The notes beneath the pieces are model-generated. The model worked only from the letters and a program-made list of their open reading frames with translations, ran no database searches and had not been told where the DNA came from. This document shows positions 25,819 to 33,820 of a stretch of DNA of 64,000 nucleotides, in pieces. Within the stretch, counting starts at the first letter, position 1. Each line of letters starts with the position of its first letter. The translations under genes were made by a program, and so were the position numbers. This DNA comes from Thermococcus sp. AM4 (lineage in GTDB: Archaea; Methanobacteriota_B; Thermococci; Thermococcales; Thermococcaceae): contig NC_016051.1 in NCBI RefSeq assembly GCF_000151205.2, positions 1,798,001 through 1,862,000 on the forward strand. Direction: 5' to 3'.

Positions 25819-26695
25819 TCTCTCTCACCCTGCTAGCATATATTCTTTCCAAGGCTCTTATAAGATCCTCCCTCACTATAAATTCAACTCCGTTATTCCC
25901 TGTAGGCTGGATGTTTTCAATAAATTGTTGAACTGAGTTGGGATTTATTGCTTTTAAGGCAGATATGTAGTTAGATATAGTAGTTGTTGAAAGACCCCGT
26001 TTTGCAAGGAATTTCCGAAACTCATCTTCAGTGAAATGTCTTCCCTCTTCCCCTTTTGTTAATCTAGTAGTCCAAAGAAACATCGTTGCCACCCATGGTG
26101 CTTTGGGGGAATGAACGCCAAAAGTATTTTCGATTTCTGTCTTAGTTTTTAATTTAGCTAGTACATATAATTCGTGTAGAATAGCATACATAGTTAGGAC
26201 AGAGGCAACTCTCGTTTTTGCTTGTTCTTTAGCTTTATACACTCTATATACCTTGGCAAAATTCTCTAACACCGGCCCAGGTTTAACTACCCGGCTAATC
26301 CTATCGGGAGATTCTAACTTGAGAATCTCAGCGTCTTCCATAGATTTCAGAACCTTTAGAATATTTCTTCTGGATCTTGTTCTCCTCCACAACTCATCAT
26401 AATCAATCTCCGTCAGGTTTTGTATAGCAAATGCTTCTAAAAGTTCCTTTACAATGGCTGCGTATACAGAGAGCTTGGGATTCTTTTGGATAACAAAATA
26501 AGTTTGTTTTAGTATTTCATAAATATCTGAAGCTTCAATTGGGGCTGAAGGGTCCAAAAATGTCTCCTTGGCAGTCTCATAAAGAGAGATAACTACCTGT
26601 TCATGCTGCTTGCATTCATCACAAATAAAGGTCTCATAATCCACATTGGACCGTCTTCCACTTGTAACTCCACACTTTATGCATCTTACAGGCAT
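25805..26695 (-). CDS. Zinc-ribbon/HTH protein, first gene of the SMC-like operon
   Basis: A 296-residue protein. An N-terminal zinc ribbon has CIKCG and CDEC (residues 5-9 and 26-29). A helical region is followed by an HTH-like segment near 110-140 (SRRNILKVLKSMEDAEILKL) and a C-terminal part with LSTTTISNYISALKAIN, another HTH-like stretch. No family name can be given. Start ATG at 26695 follows AGGAGGTATACAT. It heads the operon and shares a divergent promoter with the PAPS-reductase-like gene. Confidence 0.75.
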   Translation of the reverse strand: MPVRCIKCGVTSGRRSNVDYETFICDECKQHEQVVISLYETAKETFLDPSAPIEASDIYEILKQTYFVIQKNPKLSVYAAIVKELLEAFAIQNLTEIDYDELWRRTRSRRNILKVLKSMEDAEILKLESPDRISRVVKPGPVLENFAKVYRVYKAKEQAKTRVASVLTMYAILHELYVLAKLKTKTEIENTFGVHSPKAPWVATMFLWTTRLTKGEEGRHFTEDEFRKFLAKRGLSTTTISNYISALKAINPNSVQQFIENIQPTGNNGVEFIVREDLIRALERIYASRVRENARD

Positions 26696-26816
26696 ATGTA
26701 TACCTCCTACCAAATACTTTCTACTTTACACTATCCATAGCATACTATTTAAATGTTTTGGCTATGCCTTGAGTCAAGGTAAACATTTAATAGGCTCATC
26801 AACGTGATGGTAAAAC
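26696..26816. promoter_or_regulatory. Symmetrical divergent promoter of the accessory cassette
   Basis: Between the zinc-ribbon/HTH gene (minus) and the PAPS-reductase-like gene (plus) lies an inverted repeat: CTATTTAAATGTTT (26745-26758) and AAACATTTAATAG (26781-26793), identical except for one extra T. Each arm contains a TATA-like TTTAAA/TTTAAT at a distance that suits one of the two genes. The symmetry suggests one regulator or matched TATA elements controlling both directions. Confidence 0.55.
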
Positions 26817-27950
26817 ATGAGCACTGAGAAAGAACTAAAAAAGAAAGAACTAGAAGCGCTGTATTTCTTGAGACAATTCCCCAAGTCTGCGATAGCAGTG
26901 AGTTTTTCGGGGGGTAAAGATAGTTTGGTTGCCCTTCATTTAGCTTCGAGAGTTGGTATTAGAAGAGCGGTTTTCAGTGATACAACAATTGAATCTTCTA
27001 AAACAATTGAGTACATTAAAGAGGTTGAGACTATATTAGGGGTTAAAATAGATATTGTGCGCCCACAAAAATCTTTTTGGGAGCTATTGCCCATGCTTGG
27101 ACCCCCTTCCACTCGCCACAGGTGGTGTTGTCCAACTATCAAATATCCCCAACTTAGTGAGTATGCCAAAAAGCATCACATTAAATATTATATAACCGGC
27201 TTAAGGAGAAATGAGAGTCTAATTAGAATGGAATACAAAAAAATTGGCAAGAACCCCATGATACCTTACGTCATTCAAGTTAACCCGATTATTGATTGGA
27301 CTGAAAATGAAGTATGGGAATACATTAAAAAATATAACCTCCCAATTCATCCAAACTACAAACTTGGATTATCCAGAAATGGTTGTGTAATCTGCCCATA
27401 TAAATCGCCAAAAGAGCTTAGAAAACTCAAAGAGATAGAGCCTGAAATCTGGGAGAAATTCGAGGAGTTCTTAATTACATACGCTGATACAATGGGAATA
27501 CCTAACAAAGAGGAGTTCTTAAATGGAGGATGGCGCTCTTGGAGGCCTCCAACTAAGAGAAAGATTGTTGGGGAGGTTGAAATCTCCAATTTTAAGGTTA
27601 GTTTTAATAATGGACTGTCAAAAGAGAGCTTCAAACTACTAGGTATACTAAGCAATGGACCAAATCTTCAAGATTACCAATATAGGAACAAAGTCAGGAT
27701 TATAATTGAGAAAGAGCTCAATTGTATTGGGTGTGGGGCTTGTATCTCACTATGTCCAACAAATGCGTTGTTTATAAACAAGGAGGGCAAAATAGATGTT
27801 AATTTATCTAACTGTATCCACTGCTATGCATGTCTAGATACATCTAAATTGAGAGGAGCATGTATTGGTCGAACGTATACTTTAGAAACATTTGTTGTTA
27901 AAGTTAAGGATATTAAAGAAAAATCCAAGTCATCAGCTAAGAGCATCTGA
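26817..27950 (+). CDS. PAPS-reductase-family protein with C-terminal ferredoxin domain
   Basis: A 377-residue protein. Residues 1-240 form the PP-loop ATP pyrophosphatase/PAPS reductase fold: SFSGGKDSLVALHLA (about 29), STRHRWCCPTIKYPQL (about 98), ITGLRRNESLIR, WTENEVWEYIKKYNLPIHP, and NGCVICPYKSPKELRKL. Residues 300-350 carry a ferredoxin domain with CIGCGACISLCP and CIHCYACLDTSKLRGAC. Such proteins move sulfur or activate substrates by adenylation; DndC of DNA phosphorothioation is one relative by fold. A housekeeping CysH role is unlikely given the AT-rich setting without other sulfate genes. Confidence 0.85.
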   Translation: MSTEKELKKKELEALYFLRQFPKSAIAVSFSGGKDSLVALHLASRVGIRRAVFSDTTIESSKTIEYIKEVETILGVKIDIVRPQKSFWELLPMLGPPSTRHRWCCPTIKYPQLSEYAKKHHIKYYITGLRRNESLIRMEYKKIGKNPMIPYVIQVNPIIDWTENEVWEYIKKYNLPIHPNYKLGLSRNGCVICPYKSPKELRKLKEIEPEIWEKFEEFLITYADTMGIPNKEEFLNGGWRSWRPPTKRKIVGEVEISNFKVSFNNGLSKESFKLLGILSNGPNLQDYQYRNKVRIIIEKELNCIGCGACISLCPTNALFINKEGKIDVNLSNCIHCYACLDTSKLRGACIGRTYTLETFVVKVKDIKEKSKSSAKSI

Positions 27951-27996
27951 TAACATTTATAACTTTCAAACTTCTGAATACTTTTTGGTGAGTTCA

Positions 27997-28485
27997 ATGG
28001 ATGAATTAAACACAAAAACCATTAGGCTCACAGTGGATGCATACAAAATCCTAAATTCTGAAAAGAAAAAGCTGAATCAGATTGCTAATGTCTCATACAC
28101 ATATTCAGACATAATACTAGCAAGCTTGGCAATACTGGAAGCGTTAAACAATGAAAACCAGCCTCTTGTCATCGACATCCTTAGGAAGTTCAAAAATGCC
28201 AGGGTTAACAGTGATAAAACTAACATTGAAGAACTCTTTAAAAATACAGCCAATGAGATCGTTAGTAAACTTTCATCTAACCTTCTGAAAGAGGCTATCA
28301 CTAGGATAATCGAACATTTGATTGAAAGAGGCTTTCCAGGGGCCGCTATGGAAGTTTTGTTAAGTAATGTTAACCTTTTTGATGTTCATGAAAGAAATCA
28401 ACTTAGCTTTGAGATTCTCTCGGCAATGGCTGAGATTAGCCAGCCAGAAGTTAAGGAAAACCTAAAGAAGAAACTTGAAGGTTAA
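27997..28485 (+). CDS. Unknown 162-residue protein with RHH-like N-terminus
   Basis: Starts MDELNTKTIRLTVDAYKILN, which resembles a ribbon-helix-helix strand and first helix, then YTYSDIILASLAILEALN. The C-terminal 100 residues are helical and unrecognised. ATG at 27997 has GGTGA five bases upstream; a longer frame to 27892 overlaps the previous gene and is not favoured. A TATA-like catttataact lies at about 27954-27964, so it can be transcribed alone. Possibly the regulator of the cassette. Confidence 0.68.
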   Translation: MDELNTKTIRLTVDAYKILNSEKKKLNQIANVSYTYSDIILASLAILEALNNENQPLVIDILRKFKNARVNSDKTNIEELFKNTANEIVSKLSSNLLKEAITRIIEHLIERGFPGAAMEVLLSNVNLFDVHERNQLSFEILSAMAEISQPEVKENLKKKLEG

Positions 28486-28512
28486 AGGTTTTGGGTATTT
28501 TTATTAACCGAT

Positions 28513-28547
28513 GACGGCTAATTGGCTCTTTTTTCTTAGCTGTTTTT
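28513..28547 (+). terminator. T-run terminator
   Basis: The stretch ggctaattggctcttttttc followed by a second T-run (gttttt) lies 30-60 bases after the stop of the 162-residue gene. It fits archaeal oligo-T termination and separates the accessory cassette from the structured region that follows. Confidence 0.5.
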
Positions 28548-28589
28548 AGATGGTAAAACCTTTTAACCTCTCTTTCTTGGGTAAGTTTA

Positions 28590-28715
28590 AAGGGGGTGGG
28601 ATGACAGACCCACTTTAACCGATGACACCCACTCCGTTGAAAAGGCCCCTTTGGCCGAAAGAAGGCTTGAAAGGGGAGATTTGGGTTGCGAACCGATGAG
28701 GAGTGTCATCCCTCC
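28590..28715 (+). ncRNA. Candidate structured non-coding RNA
   Basis: The sequence is more GC-rich than the cassette to its left and rich in complementary segments. An outer helix could form between GGGATGACA (28598-28606) and TGTCATCCC (28704-28712). An inner hairpin is CCCCTTTGGCC/GGCTTGAAAGGGG (about 28646-28676), and ACCCA/TGGGT could pair around it. The string AACCGATGA occurs at 28506, 28617 and 28691. A TATA-like aaccttttaacc at about 28557-28567 would place the transcript start near 28590. It could instead be the 5' leader of the next gene. Class unknown; no known family is recognised. Confidence 0.4.
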
Positions 28716-28757
28716 TGATGTCGAGATGATGACATTATCCCCACCCGAGGTGGTTCA

Positions 28758-29222
28758 ATGCTGGGCTTTTTGAGGAGGAAGAAAACCTACGGGCCCTTCG
28801 TTTACCTGACGGAGCCCACCTTCCTCTACCACACCCGAACAGAGAGGGCAATCCTTGAAATCATCGAGGAAAAGCTGAACTCCAACAACATCCTCGTGCC
28901 GTCAAAGTATGGCATTCGAGACACGAGCGACAGGATTGAAGAGGCGGAATATCTCGTCGCGGTAGCCCCTCTCGGGAAATTCACCTCCCTCGTCGGCAGA
29001 GAGGTTAGGATTGCGCAGGAGCTCGGCGTCAAAGTGTTCACGATTCTCCTCGCCCGGAAGGGAGAAGAGCTCGTCTATCTGTGGGTTGAAGGAGTTCCTG
29101 AGGATGTCGAGTGGCTCTCGCCGGAAGAAACGATGGAGTTCATGAAAACGTTTGCGAACAGCGAGTTCATGGACTTCGTGAAATACGGACTCTTTCTGGG
29201 TTCGAGAAAAAGGGAATGGTAA
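28758..29222 (+). CDS. Conserved-type hypothetical protein, 154 residues
   Basis: A soluble 154-residue protein. The core EEAEYLVAVAPLGKFTSLVG and REVRIAQELGVKVFTILLAR alternates strand and helix in a Rossmann-like way, a little like nucleoside deoxyribosyltransferase or TIR-like folds, but no catalytic residues can be assigned. GAGGTGGTTCA precedes the ATG. GC content returns to the chromosomal level here. It is convergent with sudA. Confidence 0.72.
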   Translation: MLGFLRRKKTYGPFVYLTEPTFLYHTRTERAILEIIEEKLNSNNILVPSKYGIRDTSDRIEEAEYLVAVAPLGKFTSLVGREVRIAQELGVKVFTILLARKGEELVYLWVEGVPEDVEWLSPEETMEFMKTFANSEFMDFVKYGLFLGSRKREW

Positions 29223-29230
29223 AGACGAAA

Positions 29231-30646
<1,416 letters not shown>

Positions 30647-31507
30647 TCAAATCACCCCCTTGGCGCGGAGGTACTCAAGGTAGCGCTCCTTGGCGAGCCT
30701 CTCCTGCTCTGCAAAGCGCTCCGCGTTCCTCCTAATCGCGTCCTCCCAGTCAATCTTGTGGGCGTCGAAGACCGGCCCGTCCCTGCAGGCGAACTTTACT
30801 TCTCCGTCGTAGAGGACCCTGCACGAACCGCACATGCCTGTTCCGTCCACCATAATCTGCCTCACCGTCGCGTAGGTTGGGATTCCGTAGGGCCTCGTGA
30901 GCTCCGCGAGCTTGGCGAGAGAGCCGAGCTTTCCGCCGGCGAAGATGATGTCGACCTTGTCCTTCTCGATGAGCTCCTTCACGACGTCGAGGTAGTGGCC
31001 CTTTATTCCGACGGAACCGTCGAGTGTAGTCAGGTAGTACTCGTCCGCCACTTCTCTCGCCAGGAACTTCTCGGGGTAGACCCTTTCCCTGTCTTCGAAC
31101 GTCTGAACGGAGATGGTGTAGTTACCGGCCTCGCGCATGGCCTTCAGCGTTGCGTAGTTCTCGGCCTGCCCGCAGACCGCATCGGAAACAAAGGCCACCC
31201 TGCCGTAATCCTTGATTTTGATCGGCCTTCCAAGGGGCCCGACAAAGCTCCAGAGCTCGTCTCCGGGCTTGTACTCGTGGTAGAGCTGTAGGCTGGTCTT
31301 TCCGAGCTTTCTGATGAACATGCTTACCCTTCCGTCCTCGGCCTTGTAGACAGACATTGGAACCCTTTCGCCCTTCTCGTGGAGGATGAAAACAACGAAC
31401 TGGCCCGGTTTCCATGCTTTGGCGACGTGCGGGGCCTCCACCTCCACAAAATAGTCAATCGGGCTCAAATCTTCCTTTGCAGTGATCCGGTATCCCAAGA
31501 TGAACAC
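30647..31507 (-). CDS. sudB: Sulfide dehydrogenase / Nfn small subunit (FNR-like)
   Basis: A 286-residue ferredoxin-NADP-reductase-like subunit. FAD-binding GERVPMSVYKAED is near residue 50, the NAD domain follows, and a [2Fe-2S] site is built from GTGMCGSCRV and VKFACRDGPVFD near residue 225. It pairs with SudA. The GTG at 31507 overlaps its own ribosome site (GGGGGTG), so the TTG at 31498, six bases beyond that site and giving the N-terminus GYRITAKEDLS, is a serious alternative start. Upstream SurR-type motifs point to sulfur-responsive control. Confidence 0.9.
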   Translation of the reverse strand: MFILGYRITAKEDLSPIDYFVEVEAPHVAKAWKPGQFVVFILHEKGERVPMSVYKAEDGRVSMFIRKLGKTSLQLYHEYKPGDELWSFVGPLGRPIKIKDYGRVAFVSDAVCGQAENYATLKAMREAGNYTISVQTFEDRERVYPEKFLAREVADEYYLTTLDGSVGIKGHYLDVVKELIEKDKVDIIFAGGKLGSLAKLAELTRPYGIPTYATVRQIMVDGTGMCGSCRVLYDGEVKFACRDGPVFDAHKIDWEDAIRRNAERFAEQERLAKERYLEYLRAKGVI

Positions 31508-31540
31508 CCCCGTTCACGGGAACAACATTGTTCACCAGAA

Positions 31541-31589
31541 GTTTTGAACCTAGAGTTTATACGGTTTTCTTGAACCAAAGGTTTAGAAC
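31541..31589 (-). promoter_or_regulatory. sudBA promoter with two SurR-type motifs flanking TATA
   Basis: On the minus strand GTTctaAACctttgGTT (31573-31589) is an exact match to the extended SurR motif GTTn3AACn5GTT. It lies just upstream of a TATA-like CGTATAAACTC (31553-31563). A second GTTn3AAC (31541-31549, GTTttgAAC) is downstream of TATA near the expected start. SurR is the redox/S0-responsive regulator of Thermococcales. A site upstream of TATA usually activates and one downstream usually represses, so dual control is possible. Confidence 0.65.
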
Positions 31590-31684
31590 CCCTTTCCGGC
31601 CAAAAGGAGGAATGAGCTGGCTTTTTGGTTAAGGGCTGAGGACAGGTTTATTAGGGGTTGGGAGAAACCCCTCCGGTGATTGGA

Positions 31685-32470
31685 ATGGTGAAGATCCCCA
31701 AGAGCCATCCGCGCTACTGGAGCCTTTACTACCGTGAGAAAATCATCGAGGGCATGGAGAAGGGAATGACTGCCAAAGCCGGTCTAATCGCCCACGGACG
31801 GGGGGAGGCGTTCGATTACCTAATCGGAGAAAGGACCATAGAGCCTGCGGAAAGGGCGATGAGGGTGGCGGTTGCCAAGTTCCTGCTTGCGGAGTGGCCG
31901 GTCATATCAGTAAACGGCAACGTCGCGGCGCTCGTTCCAAAGGAGACGATTGAGCTGGCGAAGGCCCTCAACGCGAGGCTCGAGATAAACCTCTTCTACC
32001 GAACGGAGGAGCGCGTTAGGGCCATAGAGCGGGAGCTCAGGAAGTATGACCCGGAGATAGAGATACTCGGGATAAACCCGACGAAGAGGATTCCGGGCCT
32101 CGAGCACGAGCGCGGGAAAGTTGACGAAAACGGCATCTGGAGGGCCGACGTGGTTCTCGTCCCGCTCGAGGACGGCGACAGAACGGAAGCGCTCGTGAAG
32201 ATGGGCAAGTTTGTGGTTACCGTCGATTTAAACCCCCTCTCAAGGAGCGCAAGGATGGCGGACGTAACGATAGTCGACAACATCGTTAGAGCGTACCCGA
32301 GGATGATAGAGCTGGCGAACGAGATGAAGGACCTTCCGAGGGAAGAGCTTGAAATAATTGTGGAGTCATACGACAACGGGAAAACGCTGAGCGACGTTCT
32401 GATCCACATGAGGAACAGGCTAACTAAGCTTGCGGAGGAGGGGATCTGGAGGAGGAAGAGCCTGGATTAG
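31685..32470 (+). CDS. Phosphopantothenate synthetase (4-phosphopantoate-beta-alanine ligase)
   Basis: A 261-residue archaeal enzyme of CoA synthesis: 4-phosphopantoate + beta-alanine + ATP to 4'-phosphopantothenate. The N-terminus MVKIPKSHPRYWSLYYREKI is strongly conserved in Thermococcales, and RADVVLVPLEDGDRTEAL and VTVDLNPLSRSARMADVTIV are family segments. The ATG at 31685 follows GGTGAT and sets the family N-terminus; the upstream in-frame ATG-less extension is not needed. It is convergent with and overlaps the XRE regulator gene by four bases. Confidence 0.92.
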   Translation: MVKIPKSHPRYWSLYYREKIIEGMEKGMTAKAGLIAHGRGEAFDYLIGERTIEPAERAMRVAVAKFLLAEWPVISVNGNVAALVPKETIELAKALNARLEINLFYRTEERVRAIERELRKYDPEIEILGINPTKRIPGLEHERGKVDENGIWRADVVLVPLEDGDRTEALVKMGKFVVTVDLNPLSRSARMADVTIVDNIVRAYPRMIELANEMKDLPREELEIIVESYDNGKTLSDVLIHMRNRLTKLAEEGIWRRKSLD

Positions 32471-33198
32471 TCTATTCTCTCGCTTTTTTCGACCAGCGCG
32501 CGGAGGCCCGCTATCAGTTCGTTTTCGTTTTCGGCGTGCGAAACGACAAGGGGTATCTTCTCCTTCTCCGCGAGCTTTACGGCAAGTTCATCGAGCTTCT
32601 TGACCCCGTGAACGACGACAACGGCCGGTTTAAGCCCCTGAACCCGGACGGCTATCATTGGACTCCGCCCTGTGCTCACCTTGGTGAAAACGAGTGCCCT
32701 CTCCGTCGTCCAGCCGTAGAGCTTGAGGAACTCCTCGCTGCTCATTTCGAGGATGGCCTTTATGCTGTCGACCACGGTGTAGCCGTAGATTCGCCTGTCC
32801 AGGTCTTCTTTTCTGGTTACGACCTCGCCCTTTACGGCCTCCACCAGCTCCGCTATCGTCACCGGTATCGCGAACTCCCTGATGTCGAGTATCGCGCTCG
32901 TCGGGAGCTCCACCCCGATGGTCCTGCTGAAGGCCTTTATGACGTTGCCTCCCCTCTTCTCGTCTATCTCCAGAAGTGCCTCAACGAACTTCTTTATCGT
33001 TGCGGCTCCGGGGCTTTTCCTCCTGCCGCCTTCGTAGTCGCTTATCACGGAGGAGGAGACGCCGAGGTGCTCCGCGAGTTCGGTCTGGCTTATCCCGAAT
33101 ATCTCGCGCCACTTTCTCATGGTCTTCCCGGGATCGGAGGAAAGGGCTATCTCGCCGGCGATCCTCCTCGCGAGGGCTTCCTTCTCTTTCTCCAGCAT
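32467..33198 (-). CDS. XRE-family transcriptional regulator
   Basis: A 243-residue protein with an N-terminal Cro/C1 HTH (ISQTELAEHLGVSSSVISDY, about residues 35-55, then EGGRRKSPGAATIKKFVEAL). A C-terminal ligand-like domain of about 150 residues contains VFTKVSTGRSPMIAVRVQGL and VVVVHGVKKLDEL. The ligand is unknown; next to phosphopantothenate synthetase, a role in CoA or amino-acid control is possible but unproven. The TATA box is about 25 bases before the ATG and there is no Shine-Dalgarno, so the mRNA is probably leaderless. Confidence 0.85.
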   Translation of the reverse strand: MLEKEKEALARRIAGEIALSSDPGKTMRKWREIFGISQTELAEHLGVSSSVISDYEGGRRKSPGAATIKKFVEALLEIDEKRGGNVIKAFSRTIGVELPTSAILDIREFAIPVTIAELVEAVKGEVVTRKEDLDRRIYGYTVVDSIKAILEMSSEEFLKLYGWTTERALVFTKVSTGRSPMIAVRVQGLKPAVVVVHGVKKLDELAVKLAEKEKIPLVVSHAENENELIAGLRALVEKSERID

Positions 33199-33220
33199 GT
33201 TTTGATGATCCAGCCTAACG

Positions 33221-33231
33221 GTTATAAACCT
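33221..33231 (-). promoter_or_regulatory. TATA box of the XRE regulator (leaderless transcript)
   Basis: Minus-strand AGGTTTATAAC lies about 25 bases upstream of the ATG at 33198. That is the usual distance from TATA to the transcription start in archaea, so transcription begins at or next to the start codon. Confidence 0.6.
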
Positions 33232-33626
33232 ATCGGCAATTGCTGAAATTCGGTCTTAGCTGATCGAGTACATGTCAACTCATCATGGAAGCCAGAAGGG
33301 CCCCCTTCTTAGAGCGAAACACTCACAAGCAAGCTTTTGGGAAAAAGTTTGACCAAAAGGGTCAAACCCTCCCAGGGGGTAAAGATAGAGTGCATGCCTT
33401 TCCAAGTGATCCGTTGGTTTTTGGGTTTGTTTTAATAAGGGCTCTTGGGAAAGGGGTTTAAACTTGAAACGCGCCCGAAGGGCGCTAATGGAAAAACACG
33501 CTCGAGAACGGCGAGTTTGAGAGCAAACCCACTCGAAAATGAACCCGTCTAAAAGCATGCCCACTTTGATGAAACTTTTCACCAGAAAAGTTTCTCCGCC
33601 AGCGCTTTCGTCAGAAAGGGCTGTTG
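33232..33626. other. Intergenic region with palindromes, no gene seen
   Basis: No supported gene. A perfect inverted repeat GTTTGACC (33347-33354) / GGTCAAAC (33360-33367) with a 5-base spacer looks like a protein-binding site. A strong hairpin GCGCCC-GAA-GGGCGC is at 33471-33485, preceded by a TATA-like ggggtttaaactt at about 33453-33466. Together these could mark a small RNA or a regulatory site, but the sequence does not decide. The open frame on the minus strand here has no ribosome site. Confidence 0.35.
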
Positions 33627-33704
33627 TGGTGGGCCCGCGGGGCTTCGAACCCCGGACCTCCCGCTTATCAGGCGGGCGCTCTGACCAGGCTGAGCCACGG
33701 GCCC
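33627..33704 (-). tRNA. tRNA-Ile (GAT)
   Basis: The minus strand folds into a full cloverleaf: acceptor GGGCCCG/CGGGCCC, anticodon arm with loop CTGATAA (anticodon GAT), T arm GGGGTTCGAAGCCCC. Discriminator A and the CCA end are encoded. No intron. It lies 10 bases after tRNA-Glu and is probably cotranscribed. Confidence 0.95.
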
Positions 33705-33714
33705 ACGAGAATTC

Positions 33715-33792
33715 TGGTGCCCCGGCCGGGATTTGAACCCGGGTCGCGGGATCGAGAGTCCCGCATGATTGACCGGGCTACACCACCGGGGC
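33715..33792 (-). tRNA. tRNA-Glu (CTC)
   Basis: Minus-strand cloverleaf: acceptor GCCCCGG/CCGGGGC, anticodon stem CGGGA/TCCCG with loop CTCTCGA (anticodon CTC, codon GAG), T arm with GGGTTCAAATCCC. The CCA end is encoded. No intron. Confidence 0.95.
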
Positions 33793-33820
33793 GCGTCCGA
33801 GATTAAGGGTGAGGGAGGGT

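Noticed and set aside
26817-27950. Definite DndC assignment
   Set aside because: Only the PAPS-reductase fold is shared; the ferredoxin tail and the absence of DndA/B/E partners do not support naming it.
28685-28745. C/D box small RNA (CGATGA, CTGA, ATGATGA, CCGA in order)
   Set aside because: Box C and box D are imperfect and the first guide spacing is about 15 bases rather than about 12, so I list only a general structured-RNA candidate.
33283-33582. Minus-strand open frame of 99 codons
   Set aside because: No ribosome site, atypical composition, and it runs through palindromes and a hairpin.
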